From contig CP136061.1 in assembly GCA_032622095.1 (NCBI GenBank), forward strand, positions 620,001 through 684,000: DNA of 64,000 nt, read 5' to 3'. The stretch comes from Siphonodentalium dalli. Its lineage: Eukaryota > Mollusca > Scaphopoda > Gadilida > Siphonodentaliidae. The translations under genes and the position numbers were made by a program. Below are positions 1-11,786 of the stretch, one piece after another (within the stretch, counting starts at the first letter, position 1; each line of letters opens with the position of its first letter). Under the pieces are notes generated by a model. The model made no database searches. It saw nothing but the letters and a program-made list of their open reading frames with translations, and was not told the origin of the DNA.

Positions 1-935
1 GGAACTATTAAAATAGCCGGTGTCCGTCCGTCCGTGCGTGCGTGCGTCCGGAAATGGTTTCCGGATGATAACTTTAGTTTCGGTTATTAGATCAAAAGCA
101 AATTTCATAGGTGAGTTTATCAGACCAAAATAAAGGTCAAGTTCGAATATGGGTTTGCTCCACCCATTTTTGCGAGAGTTATGGCCCTTTTTTAACTTGG
201 GGAAAACCCCTGAAAGTTGGTTTCCGGATGATAACTGTAGTAGAGTTAATCGGATTCAAACCAAATTTTGTATATTACTTTCTACCAGCAAAACACAGGT
301 CACGTTCGAACTTGGGTTCTGCCCGACCATTTTTGGCAGAGTTATGCCCCTTTTTCGACATAGAAAATTCAATTTTCTTCTTTTTTTTGGTTTCCGGATG
401 ATAACTTGATTTTGGATTGTTTATATGCAAAACCTGTTTTTTTGTGGATTACTTATATCAAAATACAGCTCAAGTTCGAATTTCGGTTTAATCCGATAAT
501 TTTTGCGAGAGTTATGGCCCTTTTTTGTCCGCCGACCGGACATATAAAACCCCAAAAGTTGGTGTCCGGATGATAACTTTAGTAGAGTTAATCAGATTTA
601 AATCAAATATGGTATGTCTCTTTCTCCCAGCAAAACACAGGTCAAGTTCGAATTCGGGTTCCGCCTGCCAATTTTCACCAGAGTTATGTCCCTTTTTGAC
701 TTAGAATTTTTGCTAATTTGAGGTTTCCGGATGAAAACTTTAGTAAATGTGTACTGAATGAAATTAAATTTGGTATATGTAGGTTTACTAGCACAAAAGA
801 CAGATCAAGTTCGACGAATTTGAGTTTGAACCGATGATTTTGCTCAGAGTTATGGGCTTTTCGACTTAGAAAATTCAATTTTTCTTGTAATTTTCTTCAT
901 TTTGTGCCAATTTGAGGTTATATTTTGACTTTAAG
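1..935 (+). repeat. Degenerate tandem repeat, ~165-bp unit
   Basis: About five diverged units each carry CCGGATGATAACTTTAG, then CAAGTTCGAATTYGGGTT, then GAGTTATGGCCCTTTTT. The first motif recurs near 61, 222, 392, 564 and 726. The same family reappears at 12230-12564. The frames are broken and I see no gene. A short (CGTGCGTC)-type simple repeat sits at the very start. This resembles interspersed tandem repeats common in bivalve genomes (inference). Confidence 0.75.
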
Positions 936-1085
936 AGTTTTTTTAAGATTTGGTTATTTGTATGCATGACAGTAATGAGACAATGCACAAGTGTCTTATC
1001 CATATAGTATACTTCTACAAAGCCTCCGCTCCAAATGAAGCCACCGGTTCGGGGGACACTGTGGCCGAGCGGCCTTTTATTATTT

Positions 1086-1690
1086 GTGAGTTTTTGGGTA
1101 ACGTCTGCTCATGTATTTAATTATTTGTCTGTTTTTGGCTAACGTCTGCTCATGTATTAACCCTTTGTATGTTTTTGGGTAACGTCTGCTCATGTATTAA
1201 CCCTTTGTGTGTTTTTGGGTAACGTCTGCTCATGTATTAACCCTTTGTGTGTTTTTGGGTAATGTCTGCTCATGTATTAACCCTTTATGTGTATTTGGGT
1301 AACGTCTGCTCATGTATTAACCCTTTGTGTGTTTTTGGGTAACGTCTGCTCATGTATTTAATTATTTGTGAGTTTTTGGGTATTGTCTGCTCATGTATTA
1401 ACCCTTTGTGTGTTTTTGGGTAACGTCTGCTCATGTATTAACCCTTTGTGTGTTTTTGGGTAACGTCTGCTCATGTATTAACCCTTTGTGTGTTTTTGGG
1501 TAACGTCTGCTCATGTATTAACCCTTTGTGTGTTTTTGGGTAACGTCTGCTCATGTATTTAATTATTTGTGAGTTTTTGGGTAACGTCTGCTCATGTATT
1601 TAATTATTTGTGAGTTTTTGGGTAACGTCTGCTCATGTATTTAATTATTTGTGAGTTTTTGGGTAACGTCTGCTCATGTATTAACACTTT
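1086..1690 (+). repeat. 40-bp minisatellite, 15 copies
   Basis: The core GGGTAACGTCTGCTCATGTA is repeated 15 times at about 40-bp spacing. Two spacer types alternate irregularly: 'TTAACCCTTTGTGTG' and 'TTTAATTATTTGTGAG'. Most units are nearly identical, so the array is recent or homogenised. No coding capacity is seen. Confidence 0.9.
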
Positions 1691-2223
1691 GTTTACTAAA
1701 TGGATTCTCTCCCGCTCGGTTATAAAAGTATACTTTGGAATGGTCTATTATCATATTGATCAGGAGGGGTGTTCAGGAAATTAAAGCAGACGACAGATAA
1801 CACAGATAAAGTGCAGAAGGATTTCTATTCATTGGTGGGAAATACTCAGATAATAAGTTCAAGGCCTTGACGTTTGTGTTGAACTTATTATCTGAACATT
1901 TTCAATGAGAATTACATGTCAATAGTATTTAGTAAAGAATGGGTTAATTTATTATCTGCACATTTCCAAAGAGAACTACATGCTGGTCAATGTATATGGT
2001 AAAGTACGGTTTGCTTTTAGTTTTTCTGTCAACATTTACTTTGAACAACTTCTCATCTAATTTAATCCAAATTTGTTTGATATTTCCCCTGTTAACCGTT
2101 ATGTGTATTCAAATGATTAGAATGATACAAATGATGGGCATGTCAATAATGGCTGGAAAATAAAATATATGGTTAAAATAATAGCAAATAATTTAAATTG
2201 ATTAATAGTGGCTTTAACACCAC
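1691..2223. other. Gene-free stretch upstream of first module exon
   Basis: AT-rich sequence with no supported exon or recognised repeat family. It contains a small inverted pair around 1848-1895 ('AGATAATAAGTTCAA' and 'TTGAACTTATTATCT'). It is probably intron of the module gene, because the exon at 2396 is internal and has an acceptor. Confidence 0.5.
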
Positions 2224-2321
2224 ATCTTTAAATGTCTTCACAAAGAATTGTATTTGTACAAATATGCAGTATCTTTAAATGTCTTCATAAAGAGTTGTAT
2301 TTTATTTGTACAAATATGCAG
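2224..2321 (+). repeat. Two-copy tandem duplication (~48 bp)
   Basis: 'ATCTTTAAATGTCTTCA' through 'TACAAATATGCAGT' occurs twice head to tail, starting at 2224 and 2271. It lies just upstream of the first module exon. Confidence 0.8.
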
Positions 2322-2395
2322 TTTGATATTTATTGTTTGTTCTGTTACAACAAGAGTCCAATAGAATACAAGACATATTTGTTTGTGCACTGTAG

Positions 2396-2533
2396 GTTTG
2401 ATGCAAGGCGTCCAGTGTTCCTCACACATGACCCATGATGACCCCTGTTCACATGCTCTGATTTGCCGGGATGGAGTGTGCAAATGTCCCACATCGGACC
2501 AATATTGGGATGGTACTTCATCGTGCCCGGCAA
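2396..2533 (+). CDS. Internal exon A: six-cysteine EB/EGF-like module
   Basis: A 138-bp internal exon, phase 1 at both ends, preceded by ...CACTGTAG and followed by GTAAGT. It encodes 46 residues with six cysteines spaced C-x9-C-x5-C-x4-C-x-C-x11-C. The last spacer holds the hallmark QYWDGTS. This matches the five other exons in the window (6030, 11166, 11787, 18713, 56215), so I treat them as one gene. Such modules are typical of secreted or cell-surface multi-module proteins (EB-module or PQN-25-like, or multiple-EGF-like); the ligand is unknown. The pyrimidine tract before the acceptor is weak. Two decayed tandem copies of the exon follow directly. The gene's start, signal peptide and 5' exons are not in view. 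Confidence 0.8.
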
Positions 2534-2796
2534 GTAAGTTAACTATCTTTATGTGATGCATACGCGACCCATGATGACCCCTGTTTATATGTCCTGATTT
2601 TCCGGGATGGAGAGTGCAAATGTCCCACATCGGACCAATATTGGGATGGTACTTCATCGTGCCCAGCAAGTAAGTTAACTATCTTTATGTGATGCATACG
2701 TGACCCACGATGACCCCTGGTTTGCCTGTATGGAGAATGCAAATGGCATTCATCATACCAATATTGGGATGGTACTTAACTGTGCCCAGCAAGCAA
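2534..2796 (+). pseudogene. Two decayed tandem copies of exon A
   Basis: The intron start plus most of exon A is duplicated twice in tandem (2534-2669, 136 bp; 2670-2796, 127 bp). Copy 2 keeps the module and a perfect GTAAGT donor at 2670, but has no AG acceptor and its third cysteine has become Phe (TGC to TTC). Copy 3 has internal deletions, has lost the reading frame and has a mutated donor. A further duplication of the following intron start is seen at 2926-3000. These look like exon duplications that cannot splice in from their own acceptor. Confidence 0.8.
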
Positions 2797-4174
2797 GTAA
2801 CCTCTGCTTGATAATTTCATCTCAGTCTGTTTTACTCTTCACAATTTCTTTAAATGACATCCCCTATCAATTCTCTTGGTGATACATCAACCAATAGTTG
2901 GAAGGCAGTTTTCCTGTCCAACAAGTAAGTAACCTCTTTGATTTATTCATCTCAATCTGTTTTACTCTATACATTTTCTTTATATGGCGTCCCTTATAAT
3001 GACCTATATATTACATGAAGTTTTCGTGGATGGCTGGAGTTCGTTCTTGATCTGAGTCACGAGGAAATAACTGTAACAGAAAAAAATCTCAATCTCTGTT
3101 TCAAATAGTGAATCAATTAATTCAGAGTTAGAGCTAAAAAGAATAAAAGTTCAAGGTGTATTCATAAAGTTAAGCGCTCTTCGTGTCAGTTGTGTTTTGA
3201 TATTAAAGGTGAGTGTTACTTGCAATAGTAGGGGTCATGCTGAGTGAAGACATTTTCTGTTACAGTTGACATCGTCAATGAAGTAATCGGTTTGTATTGT
3301 CTAAGGACAAGACATATTTTTATTAACATTATGAAATCTGTATTTTGCTGTATTTCGCAAAAATAAACCAATGGGTATATGCAATATACATGAAAAAAGT
3401 AAAATGTAATTATAACAAAAATAGAGATAAAGTCACACTCACAACAAATAACTGATACATCTTTAGGTAGAGTTGTATGAGAACATTGATATTGCAAATG
3501 TGTACTGAAACAAAACAAAAGCTACAAAACTGTAACATAGGTCTACATGTACGGGGCTTAATTTAACTGGATTCACATCGCTATTTGCAATGCAATTTCC
3601 AATTTCTGCTAACCAACTTTAATATGAAAAAACATGTATTAATAGGGAATGCAAAATGCTGCACAAATTAAAAACAATTAAATTGACCCCTGCATGTAGC
3701 TGATATTGTATACAAATATAAACTGTAACATAGGTCTACATGCAGCTGATATCGTTGATATATGAATGAGTAAAGATTTGACTATTGTTGGAACCATTAA
3801 GATGTATTGCCTATTGACTCACAAAGGACACAAAACTAGGGGCAAGGCCCAATGATATGGTGCTGGACATTTATAGAGTGAACTGTACAGTGGGCTAGCA
3901 TCATTAAATTCACTCTCTGATGACTAATTCTGCTTATGCCTCATTTTCTCTGGAAAGTATCTTTATTATCAAATTAACAGGTTGTTTTGTTTCATTAGAA
4001 ACTTCTTCACAAAGATTCTTTTTCTGTTCAGTTTAGTATCTCTATATTCCCAAATTGGCAGACGACATGTTGCATAATCGAGGTGCTCATTGGGTAAACA
4101 TCACCATCTTCTCCATGTGGGAACAGATATCTGAGTCTGGGTCTCCCATAGTAGATGGATGCCATGCTAATGAG
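2797..4174 (+). other. Intron sequence, no gene seen
   Basis: This lies between exon A and exon B. It holds the duplicated intron start at 2797-3000 and otherwise unassigned AT-rich DNA. No exon with the six-cysteine pattern and no recognised domain was found on either strand. Confidence 0.5.
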
Positions 4175-4182
4175 GTCCCAAG

Positions 4183-5333
4183 TAGTGATGAGCCGATAAT
4201 CGGGAACGACAATCGGAATCGGCCGATTGTGGCCCATCGGATGACAATCGGTACTCGGGTTTGAACATCGGGATTTCCGATTGTCTAAATAATAAATAGT
4301 GCTTGTTTTTCTTCAATGAACTTGTTTAAATATGACGATGTTTTGTTGAATAAATGACCTGTAAACATGGGGAAAGTGATCCCAAACACAAACTTGATAT
4401 AAAGACATGTCCTCTTCAATACCCCGGCCGTACCTGGGTCTATGTTTGAACAATATATAGTGGGGATCACCGGGAAGCACGTGACACTTTGTGTTAGAGT
4501 GACGCTGCAAGCATGACGCCATGATTGCGCATAATCATTAATTATTGGCATACCGGAACAGTCGTTTCAGTCGATTGATTTCATTAGCATTATGATGTAC
4601 ACATCATGGGACTCATGTATGCCCATAGGTAACTTTATTGTTCGTCAACATGTAGACATTTTGATTTATGTCAGACTATCAAAAATCAAGATGTATGCAT
4701 ACGGAGTACAACAGAGCTATCTATATAGTGCGTACAGTGTAACAGGTATAAACTATACTATAGAAACCGAAAGTGCATGTCACGTGGCTTTAAATAGTCA
4801 AAGACAATGTCATTCCATGATCCAGTCAGTCTCGTGTGACGTCACGTATAGGTCACCACCAATGATTATTATGATGACCACGCTGAAATTGACATGAACA
4901 TGGTGTAACTTGCAATTAGTTCAGTCGGCTCATTTCCTTTGATATGATGTCTTTGAATTGGGATCAAAGAAAAATGCCGTTTGATGAATTGTTATCAAAA
5001 ACGAACCGTGGACATGTCGTCATGTCATCAAACTTTCAAACAATTTGTTATGGAATAGCCTAAAATACATGGGTAAGTTGCCTGTATTCGATCACAAGTC
5101 CGCCCATGCCCACCTATATATACTTACCCAAACATATACTTATGTATACTGTGTACTGGCATATTATTTCGTTTGTTGCTTGCTTCTATAATTCTAAGTA
5201 TTATATAACACATATAACATATATTCTGCTATAATTATTGAAATAATCGGAATCGGCACCTGAATCGGCCGATTGTGATCTCAAATAATCGGCAATCGGC
5301 GCAAGGCTCTATTTGACAATCGGCTCATCACTA
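4183..5333. mobile_element. Non-autonomous hAT-type element 1 (ATCGG motif)
   Basis: 1151 bp with terminal inverted repeats TAGTGATGAGCCGAT...ATCGGCTCATCACTA, flanked by an exact 8-bp duplication GTCCCAAG (4175-4182 and 5334-5341). An 8-bp duplication and a TAGNG start are hallmarks of the hAT superfamily. Both subterminal regions hold repeated 'AATCGG/CCGATT' motifs, as expected of transposase-binding repeats. No transposase frame is visible, so it would depend on a transposase supplied elsewhere. It sits in the intron between exons A and B. Confidence 0.93.
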
Positions 5334-5341
5334 GTCCCAAG

Positions 5342-6029
5342 AGGATGAATTTGGTGATGCTAGACCACTGTGAGGGGTAGCATCACTACATTCACCCTCT
5401 GGGGACCTCATTCGGCACATGTCCGTCACCATATTCTCAGCCCTGCTAGGGGCTAATCATAATTATTTTGATACCAGTAAGTAAGCATGTGCAACTTCTG
5501 ATAAATTGTTATCCGACATATAGTGGCAAGCAACTACTGATTCATTACATATTGAAGGCTGTAAGGGTATTAGTGAGACATTCGGCGAGATGATTGATGA
5601 TTATAAGCCTCAAACGTTTTGGTTAACCATTTCATGATGGGAGCTGCGATGGTGCAGCATTAAAGACCCTGTGCCAGTGCATTCTCTTATATATACGAGT
5701 CTCCCATAGGGAGTCTTGCATATATAAAAGAATGCACTGGCTTATAAGGTCAAGGTAAATATTGTTAGGCCAATGTATTCACTTATATATGCGAGACTCC
5801 CTACGCAAAGTTGTGTCGGCATATTTGGTGTTTACATGACGACCAGCATCATCCCAGAAGTCCACAATGTGCATGATATAGGGTGTACTCGATCGTCTAT
5901 CCTGATTGTTCTAGATCACACTAACAAAATGTTTGGCTGGGTTCCCTCTGTCTAATGTTGTTTCTACAACTCACGGAAACTAATAATAATAGAGGAAAGT
6001 GCTGACATAATTTCTTTCTTGAATTCCAG
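5342..6029 (+). other. Intron with palindromic remnant
   Basis: Intron upstream of exon B. At 5672-5751 is an imperfect hairpin with arms based on GCCAGTGCATTCTCTTATAT; a half copy follows from about 5773. The same family returns at 37.75 and 38.07 kb and in part near 24.23 kb, so it is a small dispersed palindromic repeat. No exon is seen before 6030. Confidence 0.6.
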
Positions 6030-6167
6030 AGGTGGCATACAATGACAACTGCAACATTAATCCAGTCATAGTAGACCAGTGTGTTGTCTCTCTGTCTTGT
6101 CAAGGAGGTGTCTGTAAATGTGCTGACAGTACTACAAAGTACTGGGATGGAGACAGCTGTGAAACAA
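6030..6167 (+). CDS. Internal exon B: six-cysteine EB/EGF-like module
   Basis: A 138-bp exon with a good acceptor (TTTCTTTCTTGAATTCCAG) and donor GTTAGT, phase 1 on both sides. It encodes 46 residues with C-x9-C-x5-C-x4-C-x-C-x12-C and the signature KYWDGDS. The 'CQGGVCKC' core closely matches exon A's 'CRDGVCKC'. An intron of about 3.5 kb separates it from exon A. It is part of the same extracellular module chain; the exact biological role cannot be read from the sequence. Confidence 0.88.
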
Positions 6168-6272
6168 GTTAGTTATATCATACGTTTTCTCTAGTTTAAC
6201 AGTGTTTCTGTGGGGACATTTTGGTATATAGAAAAATGAGCTGAATTCAACACACATCTGAACATTATGTTT

Positions 6273-8550
6273 TTAGCTCAACTTTACAAAGTTTGAGTTA
6301 TTGCCATGGACTGGTATCCGATATCCGTGTGTTTGTCGTGTGTTGAGACGTCCGTCAACAATTTCCATTAGCACAGGCTACAGGTCGTACCTTTGGTCAG
6401 ATCATTATGAAATTTGTCATGGCTTTTGACATTGGCATGTAGATGGGAATGAGTCATTTTGGGCTCATTCAGTAAAAAACATGGCCACTAGCAGCCACCT
6501 TTGATTTCAAGATTCAATCCATTAGCATGGGCTACACCCTTGCGAAAATACCTTGGACATTCTTGGGATATCCTAGATTTATTCTATAATGGAAAGTCGG
6601 TATAACCTTGGATAAGTCCTAGTCCATTTAGTACCAGGTTATAAGCTGGAGGAATAACCTGGGTTACGAAACCAAGGTTATCCCAGATTGTACATGGATA
6701 GTACTAGCTTCTGTAGAGTGAATAACTATAGTGGAATATTAACCTGGAATAACCTTGGACAACCTTGGACTAAAACCTGGAATAACCGTGGACTAAAACC
6801 TGGAATAACCTTGGACAACCTGGGACTAAAACCTGGAATAACTTTGGACAACCTGGGACTAAAACCTGGAATAACTTTGGACAACCTAGGGCCGAGATCA
6901 ACAGTATGGTAGCCTTGGTAGGTTATTCATGCTTTGTTAAAGGTTTGATTAAAGCTGGCCTGACATACGAAGTCCCATGTTATCTATTATCTAAGGAATA
7001 TACCAGGTTTTTCCTCCCTAACAAACTGTCTACATATTGGTCAGAATTTATACATTGATTATAACATCATATATGTGTAAAGTTACTAGTTCCTTAGTGT
7101 ATTGATAACTTGTGGGTACCTGACTTGAGTGGGAATTATAGCATATTTGAAATGACCCAGTGATTTACATTATTCTCATAGGAATACCTTGAAAATAGGA
7201 GACTTTGTAAAAACATTTACCTCAGAGAATCCTTTCCTTATATAATCCAATTGGAATAACTGTTGTGCTGAATCCTGGTTTTAACTAAAGAGGTAACTGA
7301 TATACCCACTCTTGCCATTCTTCAAATAAGTTGCGAAATTACTTAGCAAACCTGTCAACACATTTTGTTAAGACATACAGCTTCCAACTGAATTCGGAAA
7401 ATATAAACTTGATCATGACACAGAATTCAGCCAAGGAGATATTAATTCAAATTTTAGCAAGATGTCTCAGCTTATCTCAGTTTTATGAAAACCTGATAAT
7501 TTACTTGTGGATAATGGCTGATGCCATTCGACAGAAGTCCCAGCTTTGTCCTAGTTTTTTGTTGGATGCTGGGACATCAAACTTATTTGTTTGCAATCAA
7601 GTCTTAGCTTAATCCAGCTTGTCCCAGGTTTGGGGAAAGGATATTCCCTCTATATTTATGAGTTCCAGGTTATACAAGCTTATCCCAGATTTTCATACAG
7701 TGGGTTCTCACAATATACCAGCTTTGAATAAACCTAGAATTTTTTGCTGTTGAAACCAGAGATTGACCTAGGATATCCTAAGATGTCCAAAGTTTATTTC
7801 CAAAAGCTGGAATTTCATTCTGCAACGGCAGGCCAAACTGTTTGTCGGGTCATCATCAAATTTTTTAACATTGACATGTAGATAGGAACGGATCATTTTG
7901 GGGTCATTCGGCCTTAAAACATGGCCGCCGGCAGCCATCATGGATTTTACTCTTTGCATGACTCAATCCTTTGGCACGGGCTACAGATCGTACCTTTGGT
8001 CGGTTCATAATGAAATTTGTCAGGGATGTTAACATTGACATGTAGATAGGAACGAATCATTTTGGAGTCATTCGGCCATAAAACATGGCCACCAGCATCC
8101 ATCTTGGAATTTAATCTTAGCGTGACTAAATCCTTTGGAATAGGCTACAAGTCGTACCTTTACTCAGGTCATTATGAAATTTGTCATGACTGTTGACATT
8201 GACATGTGGATGGGAACGAGTCATTTCAGGGTCATTCGGTTAAAAAATTCAATCCATTATCACCGGCTACAGGCTGGAGTGTTCGTCTGATCATCATGAA
8301 ATTTGTCGTGGATGTTAATATTGACATGTAGATGGGAGTAAGTCATTTTGGGGTCATTCACCCAAAAACATTGCTGCCGGATCATTATGAAATTTATCAC
8401 GGATTTTAATGTTGATATGTATGGGAATGAGTCGCAAAACAAGACCTTTTCTATAACTTTTGGCTTTCCTTCTTCTTTATCATTCTATTCATTGCTCAGC
8501 AAATAATAAACTCCTTCCCAAGTTGAGCTATAGTGTCATTGACACTTTCC
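6273..8550 (+). repeat. GTTGAGCT-family tandem repeat, interrupted
   Basis: It begins with TAGCTCAACTTTACAAAGTT, runs through units of about 165 bp (GAAATTTGTCATGG, ACATGTAGATGGGAACGAG, CATTTTGGGGTCATTCGG, AACATGGCC), and ends with AAGTTGAGCTATAGTGTCAT (8520-8539) and a GACACTTT tail. The array is split by an inserted element at about 6537-7827. The same family occurs at 8553-10110, 21090-22243, 50868-55727 and 61618-62465. Short reading frames inside are incidental. Confidence 0.85.
6537..7827. mobile_element. Inverted-repeat element inserted in the GTTGAGCT array
   Basis: Inverted ends GGACATTCTTGGGATATCCT (6554-6573) and AGGATATCCTAAGATGTCC (7770-7788) bracket about 1.29 kb that interrupts the 165-bp repeat. 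The 5' interior has a 33-bp-period array of 'CCTGGAATAACCTTGGACAACC'-like units at 6735-6895. Outer ends may be CCCTTGC/GCAACGG with a 2-bp CA duplication, but the right end has a small insertion, so the superfamily is not assigned. No transposase frame was seen. Confidence 0.65.
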
Positions 8551-8552
8551 TG

Positions 8553-10110
8553 TTAGCTCAACTTGACAAAGTCAAGTTTGAGCCATTGCGTGGGTTGGCG
8601 TTGGAGCATCCATCAACAATTTTCTTTGACACACCCTACAGTCCACATCCCTTATCTGATCACCACTAGGGTTTAATATATTCCCGGATTTTGCGGAACC
8701 GGGACCGGGACTGAAAACGTCATCAGAACCGGGAACTGGGAATTTTCCTGGGTAATTTACAGACCAACAGGAATGACTGACAACTGAATATGTACATGCG
8801 CTGTCTGTATGATCATGGGTGGAGTGCCTAGATAAATAGTGAGTGATGTTATGGTTATGGGTAATGTGTATAGGTGTACATGGGATGACTGTACGGTCAT
8901 GACTCATGATTGAAGTGTATATGCATACCTGGACTCCTGGAGTAAGCTGGATGTTCATTGGCGAGCGTGTGGGTATATAATGACTAAATGAGTGCCCTTT
9001 TGGTAACGGGTGGGACGTATATTTATATATGTTGTGAATGTATTATCATTGGTGGTGTATATGGAGTAGCTGTATGATCATGGATGGCGTGTATGAGTAT
9101 ACAGTGAGTTGCTGAATTGTCATGTGTGAGGTGTATATGCAAGTATGGAACTTATGAGTGGTTGTGTGTGCGGGTATTGGTATATCTGGAAGGGCTCACC
9201 ATTGGTGAGGTCACAATGAACATGCGATATTAATCACATTGAGTCAGTTTTTGCTGCCGAAGTACTTCCTTAGAAAAAGGAGATCACACAACGATCGATC
9301 ACTAAGAGACTCATGCACTTCACAGCCTTTGAGCCTTTGGCACGTGAATTGCGTCATTCTTATTTATACTGCACGTGAATTGCGTCATTCTTATTTATAC
9401 TTTATAGACACTCAAATCGCTCAATGTGCCTCACGTTTGTCACTTATACACATTGTGGAATTTGTGGCATTACACAACCATGTTCATCCCGTGACTCTGT
9501 GAGTCCCGTGACCAACGAATCTGCGACTGGGACACCATGGATCACGAGTGAGTGACTCGTGAGTGACGCGACTGTGCATGCAGCATGTGTTGATGCCAAT
9601 CATGACTCTTTAAATTATTGACCCTGCTTCCGTGAGGGCAGTCATTAATATTCACGTTTTGTTCTATGAAAAGAAATCATATATTGGCTCTAATATCGAA
9701 CGTATTAGACGGTATTACGCTAATTATATAGGGACTTTGATTCCCGGTTCTGCTCATTGAATTTCCCGGGAATCGGGACCAACTGCCGGAACGGGGAACC
9801 CGGGAATTCCCGGTCCCGGGATTAAACCCTAATCACCACCAAACTTCAATCGGATCTTTGGGGTTAAAAAACATGGCCGCCAGCAGTCATCTTGGATTTC
9901 AAATTTTAATCCATCAGTACACCCTGCATATCAAAGAAATGTTTTGAAAATTTACAGGCATGATTAGGATTACCTCCAGATGGTAGCTATCAAATTTGAA
10001 CGATTTTCGATGAAAAACATGGCCACTGGCAGCTATCTTGGATTTTACATTTGAATCTATTGGCACACCTTGCAGCCCACATTTATTGGAGAAATGTTTG
10101 AAATGAAAAT
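8553..10110 (+). repeat. GTTGAGCT-family repeat, split by a hAT element
   Basis: A fresh start, TTAGCTCAACTTGACAAAGT, follows the preceding array's end at 8550. The repeat is interrupted at 8667-9831 by hAT element 2 and resumes with CAAACTTCAATCGGATC. It ends by decay around 10110. Confidence 0.7.
8667..9831. mobile_element. Non-autonomous hAT-type element 2 (CCCGG motif)
   Basis: 1165 bp with ends TAGGGTTTAAT...ATTAAACCCTA and an exact 8-bp duplication ATCACCAC (8659-8666 and 9832-9839). Subterminal regions are dense in CCGGGA/TCCCGG motifs on both sides. No transposase is seen; the interior is AT/GT-rich with short repeats such as a duplicated GCACGTGAATTGCGTCATTC (from about 9340 and 9371). 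Confidence 0.93.
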
Positions 10111-10411
10111 AATTTCATTAACTCGTTTAGGATGGGAAACGGATACATGTATATCCATTTCCCATTTCATGCACTTTTTATCTGCAAATGATTCTTTTAT
10201 AAAATGTTTGCACAGATTATAACATGTTGTCATTCAGTGAGGGGTCCAGGATGATGTAACCTATTTTTGGCATTATGTGAGGATCAGGTGCCATGATTCG
10301 TGACATCATTGTTCCAAAATGGCAGACTCGTGATAGTAAGCCGAAGATGCATAGACAAGTTTTTGGTTTGCACTCGTTCTTATTGCTGCATATTCTATCG
10401 CTAGGCTTCAT

Positions 10412-10560
10412 TACCCTGAACTTTGACTCCATTTGACTGCATGCACTCAATCGGAAGTAACTATAAATTAACTAATCAACAAATGCAGCCATGGTATGGG
10501 CTTAGTTAATTTAGTTACTTCCCATTGAGTGCATGTGGCCAAATGGCGTCAAATGTACTC
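10412..10560. repeat. Imperfect palindrome (hairpin-forming repeat)
   Basis: GCATGCACTCAATCGGAAGT (from about 10438) pairs with the inverted CTTCCCATTGAGTGCATG (about 10519-10536). The homology extends outwards to 'TTTGACTCCATTTG' and 'CAAATGGCGTCAAA'. It looks like a small palindromic MITE; no target duplication was identified. Confidence 0.6.
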
Positions 10561-11165
10561 AAATTTCTGTGTAATCAAACCAAATGGCACTGACTTGAGT
10601 GATGCATTTTCTTTGTTTTTACTAGTATCGCGTTTAGCCTTGTAGTTGTGTCAAACTGCACGCCGTTTCTTTTCTTTAAGTGTTTTACAATGCCATGTGC
10701 ATTGGTTGCCAACCACCAAATTCAAAGAATCCAAATTCTCGCCTGTAATGAACTTTTACATGCCAGGACAAAAATTATAAGCTCATTTGTGAGCTGGAGA
10801 CTTGCTAGGTCAGTCCATGGCAGGTGGATCTTGTCGCCTTCAGCGGAAGGAACCAGAAGCGAGAGCAATTTAAATATAATCCTGGATCATATAACTTTGG
10901 AAATTAATTACATTTGATTCAAAATGTCGCAAACATCTCATCAAATAGCGAAATTACAGCCCCCAAATGCATAATTTTCTGAAAATCAGTGATTATAGCA
11001 TACAATATGTTTGTGATATTCATGTGTGTATTTTGTACTTAAGTTATCGTATCCTCATAAAGACAAGCGCCAAAGTAGATTTGCATGTGTTTTCCATGAG
11101 CTGTGTAGAGCAGCCACACTGGTAGTGCTGGTTTATGTATGTGACTAGATTGTTATTTATTACAG
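10561..11165 (+). other. Intron upstream of exon C
   Basis: Unassigned sequence leading to the acceptor of exon C. No repeat family or extra exon was recognised. Confidence 0.5.
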
Positions 11166-11300
11166 GGCATCCCTTTGGTCCGGGCTGTACAACATCACCT
11201 GGTGAAGACTCTTGTGTCTCTGGGCTGCAATGTCTGGGTGGATCTTGCAAATGTTCAAATTATGAGACTGAGTACTGGACGAATTCTGCCTGTGTATCTC
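11166..11300 (+). CDS. Internal exon C: six-cysteine EB/EGF-like module
   Basis: A 135-bp exon between TTTATTACAG and GTAAGT, phase 1/1, encoding 45 residues. Cysteine spacing is C-x8-C-x5-C-x4-C-x-C-x12-C. The conserved features are 'DSCVSGLQC', 'GGSCKC' and 'EYWTNSAC'. It is separated from exon D by only 486 bp, the shortest intron here, so C and D may be the most recent neighbouring module pair in genomic arrangement. Function: structural or binding module of a secreted or membrane protein (family-level inference). Confidence 0.92.
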
Positions 11301-11786
11301 GTAAGTAATCTTGTCTGTTGTGTATGCATGAAAAACCTATATTAAATACAGCATGAATTTATGTAAATGGAAGATTGGATATCATTATGGTAATTGCTTA
11401 CTGGCGGTCGATTGATTCTGTGTGAGTTACTTAGTTGCGTAGCATAATGTACTTTCTGCACCATAGACCAACACAACTGATAATGCGAGTAAGAACCGAT
11501 GATAAAACTTCTCCAACCAACCATTGTTTGTTTAATGTGAGTAAGAACCGATGTTAAAACTTATCCAACCAACCATTGGTTGTTTTGATGATGTTACCAT
11601 AAAACATTGTATATTTTAGTACACTTATATATCATCTGGTATGTAGAAGAGTGGGTCTGGGATATGCAGATTTGTATCTTTGATCATAAGAGGTCAGTGC
11701 ACACAAGAGTTACTTTATGTAGTACTTTATATGTCACCAAGCTGGAAAAGATGATTGTAGTCTCCATTATCCATATTTTATTCCAG
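11301..11786 (+). other. Intron between exons C and D
   Basis: A 486-bp intron with GTAAGT donor and TTTATTCCAG acceptor. It contains a short local duplication of 'GAGTAAGAACCGATG..AAAACTT' (near 11487 and 11538). No other feature. Confidence 0.8.

Noticed and set aside
4837-4844. TGACGTCA near 4837 as a promoter element
   Set aside because: It lies inside hAT element 1 with no transcript or exon nearby.
6688-6912. Open frame with repeating LGLKPGITLDN peptide
   Set aside because: It comes from the 33-bp tandem array in a transposon; same explanation as other repeat-made frames.
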